Shown: positions 56,933 to 64,000 of the stretch, one piece after another
Layout of the letters: each line of letters begins with the position of its first letter
How positions within the stretch are numbered: position 1 is the stretch's first letter
Origin: Sabellastarte sp. h YS-2021
Taxonomy: Eukaryota > Annelida > Polychaeta > Sabellida > Sabellidae
Length of the DNA stretch: 64,000 nt
Assembly (NCBI GenBank): GCA_964017235.1
Contig: OZ024930.1
Location: forward strand, 151,900,221-151,964,220
Reading direction: 5' to 3'
The notes under the pieces: generated by a model
Databases searched by the model: none
What the model saw: the letters and a program-made list of their open reading frames with translations, nothing else
What the model was told of the DNA's origin: nothing
Position numbers and translations under genes: made by a program

Positions 56933-58782
56933 CAGCAGAACCTCAATTATCCGAACCCAGTGGGAGACATACAATGGGGTCAGATAATCAAGGGGTTCGG
57001 ATAGATGAAGGAGACCGAAATTCACCGTCCATGGGTTACCAAGTGGGCGATGTTGAAGAAAAATTGTTTTTATGTACTAAAGACAGACGACTGTGGTCAC
57101 TGATGAAGTAGTTTAATAAATTTGTGTGATATAATATACCTGACCCTCTAATTTTGACTTATTTGCTCTGTTTCTGTGGATATTGTCATTCATTTTTACC
57201 CCACAGCCCTTAAGGGCTGCCGGGGTATTGTTTTCACCCATGGTGTCCGGATGGGCAGGCGGGCGGGCGTCCTGTCGGGCGGGCGGTTGGGCGGGCGGCG
57301 GGAAAAAGTTTGTCCGGGCTGTATCTCAGAAACCGTAAGGTGTAGGAAGTTGAGACTTGGTAGGGACATTGGTTAGGGGGTGTAGGTGTGCAACGTCATG
57401 GTGTGACCTTGATTTGACCTTTGACCTTGCCGTAGTGACCTTGAGTTTGAAAATCTTGTCCGGGCTATATCTTGGAAACCGTAAGGTAGGAAGTTGATAC
57501 TTAGTAGGGACATTGGTTAGGGGGTGTAGTTGTGCAACGTCATGGTGTGACCTTGATTTGACCTTTGACCTTTCCGTAGTGACCTTGACCTATAAAATCT
57601 TGTGCGGGCTCTATCTCAGAAACTGTAAGGTGTAGGAAGTTGATACTTGGTAGGGATATTGGTTAGGGGGTGTAGGTGTGCAAGGTCATGGTGTGACCTT
57701 GATTTGACCTTTGACCTTGCCGTAGTGACCTTGACCTATAAAATCTTGTGCGGTCTATATCTCAGAAACTGTAAGGTGTAGGAAGTTGATATTTGGTAGG
57801 GACATTGGTTAGGGGGTGTAGTTGTGCAACGTCATGGTCTGACCTTGATTTGACCTTTGACCTTGCCGTAGTGACCTTGAGTTTGAAAATATTGTCCGGG
57901 CTATATCTCTGAAACCGTAAGGTGTAGGAAGTTGATACTTGGTAGGGACATTGGTTACGGGGTGTAGGTGTGCAACGTCATGGTGTGACCTTGATTTGAC
58001 CTTTGACCTTGCCGTAGTGACCTTGACCTATAAAATCTTGTGCGGTCTATATCTCGGAAACTGTAAGGTGTAGGAAGTTGATACTTTGTAGGGATATTGG
58101 TTAGGGGGTGTAGTTGTGCAACGTCATGGTGTGACCTTGATTTGACCTTTGACCTTGCTGTAGTGACCTTGACCTATAAAATCTTGTCCGGGCTATATCT
58201 CACAAACCGTAAGGTGTAGGAAGTTTATACTTGGTAGGGACATTGGTTAGGGGTGTAGGTGTGCAACGTCATGGTGTGTGTTCATTTTGTACATGAAGTG
58301 TTGATGTTTTATTTTTAGATGAACGTCACAATGCATTTTGTCAATTAAAAAACTCCGGGAGATTATTTATTGAAAAACCTAATCAAACGCATCTTCAGTG
58401 GATGTATGTTCATCTGGCAATGTATTGTTGACATTTTTCTTTTAATACCCGTCAGTCTGTGAATGGGCCTACTCCGGGAGATTATAAGTTGCAAAACCCA
58501 ATCGAACACACAATCAGTGATCGGCACATTATCAAAGAAGTTGTGTAGTGGGGTCATATAAATGATACAATGCAATAAAGATCAAAGAAGTTTTGGTGTT
58601 TTTTTGTAGATGGTATTTTTTATAAAGCACTAGAATTAATGGTTTCAGAGAATGTGTAAAATCCTGTAATATCGCTCACGCTAGACGGTTCATTATATGT
58701 ACTGCCAGTAGGGAGACAAGATTTCGGTTCGGTTAATCCGGAGATTCGGATTATAGAGGGCCGGATAATTGAGGTTCTACTG
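56933..58782 (-). mobile_element. Pogo/Tigger-like non-autonomous element, copy 2, with tandem-repeat insert
   Basis: The ends cagcagaacctcaattatcc and ggataattgaggttctactg are inverted, with TA outside both. The inner ends match copy 1 in reverse orientation (tgggttaccaagtgggcgat; cactagaattaatggtttca). It lacks family X but carries a different insert at 57197-58280. Confidence 0.82.
57197..58280 (+). repeat. Tandem array of ~147-bp monomers with a GC-rich head
   Basis: The head is ccccacagcccttaagggct with the 16-bp palindrome cagcccttaagggctg and a run of gggcgggcg. About seven units follow with gtaaggtgtaggaagttgat, acttggtagggacattggtt, gtgtgaccttgatttgacct and ttgccgtagtgaccttga. Non-coding. 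Diverged relatives lie at 44640-45240. Confidence 0.85.
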
Positions 58783-58867
58783 TACTTATAAATAGTGCTC
58801 ATGCAACTACAGATAATGTAAATTTTCATATTTAAATGCAGGGCCTGTATTGACGGAGGGTCTTAGC

Positions 58868-59372
58868 CTGGGGTGGATTTCATTAAAGGTCTCAGACTTA
58901 GCCCAGTCTCGGTTGGCTCAGCTAAGTCTTTGTCTCATACAGTTTTCACAGAAGGTCTCTCAGTTGAGCTTCTCAAATAACCACAGTGTTTTTCTGTGTC
59001 ATATGACCCTTTTTTGTAGTAAAAATATTCTACTGATGACATACATGTTTCTTGTTTCACACATAATATCATAATATATGGTCAAATGCCTTTTTTGCAA
59101 TGGAAAACCTTGTAAACATGTAACAACACCCAAAGACTACTTCAGTAGGTTGTTTCATATGCTTTTACTTCATTTTCAGCCATCTCAAATTTTGAAGTGG
59201 AGAATGAATTATGGCAGCCATATTTGAGCCTCTGTTTACAAACTTAAGCCCACAACATACCAGTCTTTGGCATTTGAGCCAGTGGCTCAGCCAAAGCTGA
59301 GATTAAGACCTTTTGTGAAATCCATAGAGGCTGAGCCCATGGGCTCAAGAAAAATGTTCCATGTTCCCTGGG
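58868..59372. mobile_element. Palindromic MITE, copy 4 (reverse orientation)
   Basis: ggtggatttcattaaaggtc, tcagacttagcccagtctc and ttgagccagtggctcagcca match copies 2 and 3 in reverse. It includes aattatggcagccatatttg. Confidence 0.7.
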
Positions 59373-59375
59373 GCC

Positions 59376-59600
59376 GATTTCACAAAGGGACTTAAGCCCA
59401 GACTTAGACTTAGATACAAAAGGTCACATGACACAGAAAGCCACTGTGGTTATTTGATAAGCTTGGACTTAGCTAAGTCACCCTTTGTGAAATCCATATA
59501 AGTCCCAGACCTAGCTAAGACCAAAGTCTTAGATTTAAGTCCCTGATTTAGCCAAAAATTTGGCTAAGTCTAAGTCCCTTTGTGAAATCAGCCCCTGGTT
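59376..59600. mobile_element. Short palindromic MITE (ggggccgatttcacaaaggg)
   Basis: The left end ggccgatttcacaaagggac and the right end gtccctttgtgaaatcagcc are inverted, with gacttagacttag/ctaagtctaag arms. ~220 bp, non-coding. Confidence 0.78.
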
Positions 59601-59905
59601 TTAGGTTCAAAGTTAAAAGTTTTTTTGGGTAAAATATGTTAAAACTTTTGTCTTAGTCTTAACGGTATTCACAAGAAAGTTAAGACCAGTCTTAGGCTTA
59701 GCCAAGGTCATCACTTTTACATTGCTAAGTATGAGTTTTAAGTTACTGAAATAGGTCTTAAATAAGGAGAAAAGATTAATGATAGTGTATTTTTATGTTT
59801 ATGTGTTTGTATATAGCTGATATAATTTATTGTAGCATATGAAGTGGATATCTTATATTTTTTGAACACATGGTTTCACAACATAGCGTGCATCTGGGCC
59901 TGTAT

Positions 59906-60022
59906 TCACTAAAGGGATAAAGCTCAAGTTGAGCCACAAATCAGCTCAAGTTTACAACTATTTATACTAAATTTGAGCTGATTTTTGGCTCAACTTGATC
60001 TTGATCTCTTTTGTGCATACGG
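59906..60022. mobile_element. Palindromic MITE (gggatcaagctcaag type), copy c
   Basis: tgtattcactaaagggataa, agctcaagttgagccacaaa and the reverse arm gatttttggctcaacttgat, cttttgtgcatac form a ~117-bp hairpin. Confidence 0.75.
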
Positions 60023-60163
60023 GCCCTGCACATTTATTTTATTGCGTAAAATAGCCTTACCTTATCCTCACAAATGCTTATTTGGTTTTGTGGAGGCAAA
60101 ACATGACAATCAATAAGAATATTTAAAAAATTATTCTTGTTCGAGAGGTGAGGAGAAGTCTCA

Positions 60164-61330
60164 GTCTCAGTAGAGGACCCACTAGCAAAAATTCTGCAAT
60201 GCTTAGATGATATGCAATCACAGATTTCTTCACTTAAAGCTACAAGTTCGTCTGCCTCTTCCTCTCTTCTCACCCCTCACCAGGTCCATTCGAATAGGGC
60301 TGAGGAGTCTACTGGTGTAGACACTTGGACTGACCTGAGTTCTGTCCAGGAAACTATGAGTTCCACTTCTAGAAAAAGAGACAGGTCACCTTCGCCTCAT
60401 GAAGACGTAGAAGACGATCCCTCATACAGAGAGACCCTTGGTGCCATTAGAATTTACTGGATGTAGAGGTACCTGACGAATCTTCTGACCAGCTGTCCAA
60501 GATTTTTGGGTCAAGAACTAAGGATTTGAAAAAGGCTACCCTCCCCATGGTGATGCCACCATTGCAGGGAATTTTAGAAAGATGGAACTTCTATGAAGCA
60601 AAAGCTGCAGAAATTCAAAAGAAGGGTGAACCTGAAAGCTTACAATGCAGCCCTATCAATGCAGACACTTTTTTTGCCATATAACAGACCACTTATGAAG
60701 TTTTATAAATCTTCAACAACTGAGTTTAGTGCGAATGCAGCCAAATCTGTCCACATTCCAATGAAGCAACACACAGCTATGGAGACAGTCACTCATGCAA
60801 ACATCCAACTGCTTTCATACCGAAATTGGTTTATGAAAGCCATTGGCAAAACTACCAGTTCTATGGAGGAATTACTTCAGCAAACAGATGTTAATCTCAT
60901 AAAAGGATGTGACAAGATCTTGGCTCATATCCACATGCAGGCCTCCTGTCAGAATTCTCTCGACAAAGCTTTGGAGACAGTTACTGATTTATCTATTGCT
61001 CTAGTCTGTGACCTTCAATTGGCTAGAAGGGATTCAATGTTGAAAGTTTGCGCTCCACATCTCCATGAGCATGACTTTAATAGACTCAGAGGAACAGGTT
61101 TTAAAGCTGGAGATTTATTCTGGCCAACGACCTTTTACCAGATCCAAAAGAAACATTACAGGTCACCGAAGAGACAAAAATTAGAGGCAGTCTTTCCAGT
61201 TAAAAAGACACGGGGAAGACAGGTGTTCTGGCTCTGTAGGATCTTATGCTAAATCTTTTCGTGGCCAACAAGAGCAATATAAAAAGCAACCCTACCAGTC
61301 TACAGCTGCAAGATGCGGTGGGAGTAGAAG
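60164..61330 (+). pseudogene. DIRS gag-like ORF1 (element 3)
   Basis: Frame pieces read Ser-rich sequence, DRSPSPHEDVEDDPSYRETL and KIFGSRTKDLKKATLPMVMP, then an open stretch 60593-61252 with MKFYKSSTTEFSANAAKS, MHMQASCQN-like blocks and GTGFKAGDLFWPTTFYQIQK. At least two frame changes are present (near 60440 and 60600). Assigned to gag by its position before RT and the conserved late block LRGTGFKAGDLF. Confidence 0.7.
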
Positions 61331-61339
61331 AAAGTGACA

Positions 61340-62960
61340 AGCCAAATATCTCATGGAGGCCGTTTACAGTTCCTCTGGAAGGTATGGGAAAATCTTCATT
61401 ATCATCCAAGAGTTGTGCAAATCTTGAGACGGGGTATTGTACTCCAATCGAATCGGCCCATGTCTGTGCATCCCATAATTCAAAGCGGTTACCACAGACA
61501 GGAAAAACGTGGCTACCTAAAAGATTGTGTGTCACAAATGCTTCAAAAAAGCTCAATTTACCCTTTCAAGGATTGCACAACTCCAGGTTTTTACAGCAGA
61601 TTATTTCTTGTACCAAAGCCAGGCAGAAAATGGCGTCCTGTTATAGATGTCAGTGTCCTGAACAGTTATATGCTAGTCCCAACTTTCAAAATGGAGACAG
61701 CAGTGATAATCAGTAACTCGGTCACAAAAGGCGAATGGCTAGTTTCGATAGACCTCAAAGATTCTTACTTCCATATACCGATTCACGAAGAATCCCAACA
61801 TCTTCTACATTTTCATGTAGACGGTCAAACCTTTCAGTTCAAAGCACTACCATTCAGGTTAGTGACAGCTCCCCTAGAGTTCACGTGAGTTGTAAAAGAG
61901 GCAAAGCTCATTCTTCAGTCTCACAGAATTCGAGTTCACCAATACTCAGACGACTGGTTGTTAAGAGTGAACACAAAACACCAGTGTCAGGTCCAAACAA
62001 AAGAACTCCTCCAAACTATTCTACAACTCGGCTTCGTGATAAATTTTGAAAAATCCGATCTCGAGCCAACGCAAAAAATCGACTTTCTTGGTTACCATTT
62101 TGATCTGTGACAAGGAGAGGTCTTTCCAACCAAAAAGAAGCTAAAAATACTAGAAAAATTGAAATTGATTCCGGACATGGAAGTCTCATAACAAACAACC
62201 CTAAGTTTGCTTATGTCCCTGATAAGTGTACTAGCATTCCTAGAAAAGACAATATCAATGTGTTGGCTCCATATGTGTCCTTTCCAATGGTATCTCAAGA
62301 CAAACTGGCAATATCCCCAGTTACTAGATCTGAAGATTCCTGTTTCAAACAGATCAAGAAAAAACATAACATATCAATGTCCTAGAACTAAAAGCAGTGT
62401 TTCTAGCCCTAAAAGGCTTTCAAAACAAAATTCTAAACAAAAACATTTTGATAGCAACATACAATGCCACTGTGGTCAGTTATCTGAACAAACGGGGGAC
62501 ATATGTCTCCTGGTTTGGTGCATCTTGGCCTACTGCAATCCTCCAAATAATCTCATAAGAGCCAGACAGCCTCTCCAGAAAGGACAATGTGATCCAGACA
62601 GAGTGGTCCCTTCATCCTCAATTGTTCGATCTGATTTGCAAAGTTTGGTACAAACCAAATGGTAGACATGTTTGCTACCAAAATGAATCACAAACTTCCA
62701 CTCTATGTATCACCAATCGCAGATGCAAATGCACTGAACATAGATGCATTGAACATCTCATGGGGTCTGGACGGCTATGTCTTTTGTCCTATAGCTCTCA
62801 TTCCAAAAGTCATTCAATAAATGAACACCTATAGGTGCAGGATGATTGTAGTGGCCCCAAATTGGCCCAAGATGCATTGGTTTTGGGATCTAGTAAATCT
62901 GTCAACCAAACCTCCTTTACAACTACCCCACTGGCCTCATCTATTGAAACAACCATTCAA
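61340..62960 (+). pseudogene. DIRS reverse transcriptase / RNase H (element 3, inactive)
   Basis: LFLVPKPGRKWRPVIDVSVL (~61596), VSIDLKDSYFHIPIH (~61742) and FQFKALPFRLVTAPLEF (to ~61881) are RT motifs. TGA at 61886 replaces the usual Trp. The active-site region survives in another frame as QYSDDWLLRV (~61940-61970). DFLGYHFDL, then a stop, marks the end of the palm. RNase H is decayed: the TDN-like box reads ATYNAT (~62456), Asp changed to Tyr. Many frame changes follow. Confidence 0.8.
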
Positions 62961-62979
62961 TCAGAAATATCATTCTCTG

Positions 62980-63995
62980 AGTAGGTGGCAGAGAGAATTA
63001 AGACACCTCAAAGTACCTCATCTAGAAAACTATATGAGTCAAGGTGGGCAATTTCTGGTGCCAACAGAATCGTGTGGTTAGCTCAGAGCCTACTATCTCA
63101 AACATAGCAGAATTTTTGAACCACTTATTTACCATCAAAAATCTGAAACCTGCTACTATTGCTGGCTATAGGACTACCATAGCTGATCATTTAGGACAAT
63201 TCGGCCAGGAAGTGAGCAAGAGTTTGAACCTGAATAGACTTCTCACAAGCTTTTATAGGGATAAACCTATTGCAAACAGAGGTATTCCTTCATGGATCTG
63301 TCGTTGGTACTCATGGCTTTGACTAAGGGCCCTTTTGAGCCCTTAAAGGAGGCAAGTTTATGACTTTTAAGACTGTCTTCCTGATGGCTTTAGCATCTGG
63401 CAAGAGAAGAGGTATTGTATATTCTTGGACCTTCAGCTCCGTCAGGCACAAACCTCATTGGAAGATCACAATTTTTCCTTCTCCTGCATTTTTTGCTAAA
63501 ATCAGTTGGACTCTGATGGTCCAGATTTGCTCAGACCAGTGGCCATTCCAGATCTTAAGTCGTTGTTGAGTTCAGATTTGACCGAGGACATGACTCTTTG
63601 TTCTATAAGAGCAATAAGATATTATTTAGACAGAACTAATGACAAAAGAAAAGGAAAAAAATCTTGTATTCATCTCCTTTAAGGATGGTTTTGACAAAGA
63701 TATCCAGAGATATACTATTCATCCTGGATCAAGCAATCTGTCATTCTGGGTTACCAGTCTTCTGTATCTCAAAGTACAGATTTACATGTTAAGGCACATG
63801 ACATTGGGTCAATGTCAGCATCTGTGGCTTTCCAGGGTGGGGTATCACTGGAGCAGATATTAGGCTCCTGCTATTGGAGGAATCATAACATGTTTACCAC
63901 TTTTTACTTGAAGAATGTGGCATGGCAATCCACAGACCAAATTTTTTACAAATTAGGCCCTGTGGTGTCAGCTCAACATTTGGTTGATATTTGAG
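62980..63995 (+). pseudogene. DIRS tyrosine recombinase (element 3, inactive)
   Basis: Core-binding part: HLFTIKNLKPATIAGYRTTI (~63124). First Arg box: LMALASGKRRGI (~63382-63417). Second box: KAHDIG at 63791-63808, so His is kept but the Arg of HxxR is Gly (GGG, 63806-63808). It is followed by AFQGGVSLEQILGSCYWRNH and FTTFYLKNVAW with the Tyr. The frame ends at TGA 63993. Broken by several frame changes. Confidence 0.8.
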
Positions 63996-64000
63996 TATGT

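Larger units (their letters stand above)
60150..64000 (+). mobile_element. DIRS-type retrotransposon (element 3), degenerate, cut by window end
   Basis: gag, RT/RNase H and tyrosine recombinase follow in DIRS order on the plus strand. All are recognisable but broken. The RT is closer to element 1 than to element 2. No 5' terminal repeat is evident before gag, so it is probably 5'-truncated, and the 3' end lies beyond the window. It is likely within the intron after exon 17 of the zinc-finger gene. Confidence 0.82.

Noticed and set aside
56918..60150. Further zinc-finger exon completing finger 10
   Set aside because: I searched the frames for a His-x3-5-His continuation behind an acceptor and saw only Tigger, tandem repeat and MITE sequence.

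Overview
This is an animal nuclear genome window: AT-rich, dominated by transposable elements and satellite-bearing repeats, with one split protein-coding gene. I see no prokaryotic gene layout. The TE mix (DIRS-type tyrosine-recombinase retrotransposons, Helitron-like elements with tandem-repeat cores, tRNA-derived SINEs, pogo/Tigger-like and hAT-like non-autonomous transposons, CR1/L2-like LINE ends, a Gypsy-like fragment) suggests a marine invertebrate, most likely a mollusc. That taxonomic call is inference at low to moderate confidence.

Layout. 1-850: nothing recognisable. 851-11899: a structurally complete but dead DIRS element (inverted terminal repeats, internal complementary region, gag, RT/RNase H, tyrosine recombinase). 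Its gag is split by a ~7 kb satellite-bearing element (family X), which itself carries a ~3.3 kb Helitron-like element (family Y). 13097-16200: TIR elements, a reverse-strand Gypsy-like pol relic and a SINE tail. 17200-22540: a second tyrosine-recombinase retrotransposon, younger-looking, with gag carrying three in-frame stops, a nearly open RT/RNase H frame and a recombinase lacking its HxxR segment. 23.5-32.4 kb: gene-poor DNA with minisatellites, SINE and tRNA-like relics and TIR elements, including a hAT-like element with an 8-bp target duplication just upstream of the gene.

32849-56917: seventeen phase-compatible exons (~907 codons in the window) of one plus-strand C2H2 zinc-finger gene. 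It has an unrecognised N-terminal region, a 300-residue low-complexity exon with basic and SUMO-like motifs, then nine complete fingers and the start of a tenth. The gene has no stop codon here and should continue beyond 64000. Its introns are full of repeats: a satellite-bearing element (family Z, intron 3), a LINE inside a palindromic MITE (intron 13), and a 7.2 kb intron 14 with palindromic MITEs interrupted by a Tigger-like element that is itself interrupted by the second copy of family X. 56933-60030 holds another Tigger-like copy with a tandem-repeat insert and more MITEs. 60150-64000 is a third, degenerate DIRS element cut by the window edge.

Most notable: families X, Y, Z and the fragment W have different end sequences but one architecture. 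Each has short terminal inverted repeats, the 3' one followed by a 24-30 bp tail with a hairpin ending CTTG or CTAG. Each has a core of ~140-350 bp tandem monomers and no target duplication. X, Z and W also share related monomer motifs, as if satellite modules move between families. All retrotransposon ORFs here carry inactivating changes, so nothing in the window looks autonomously active.
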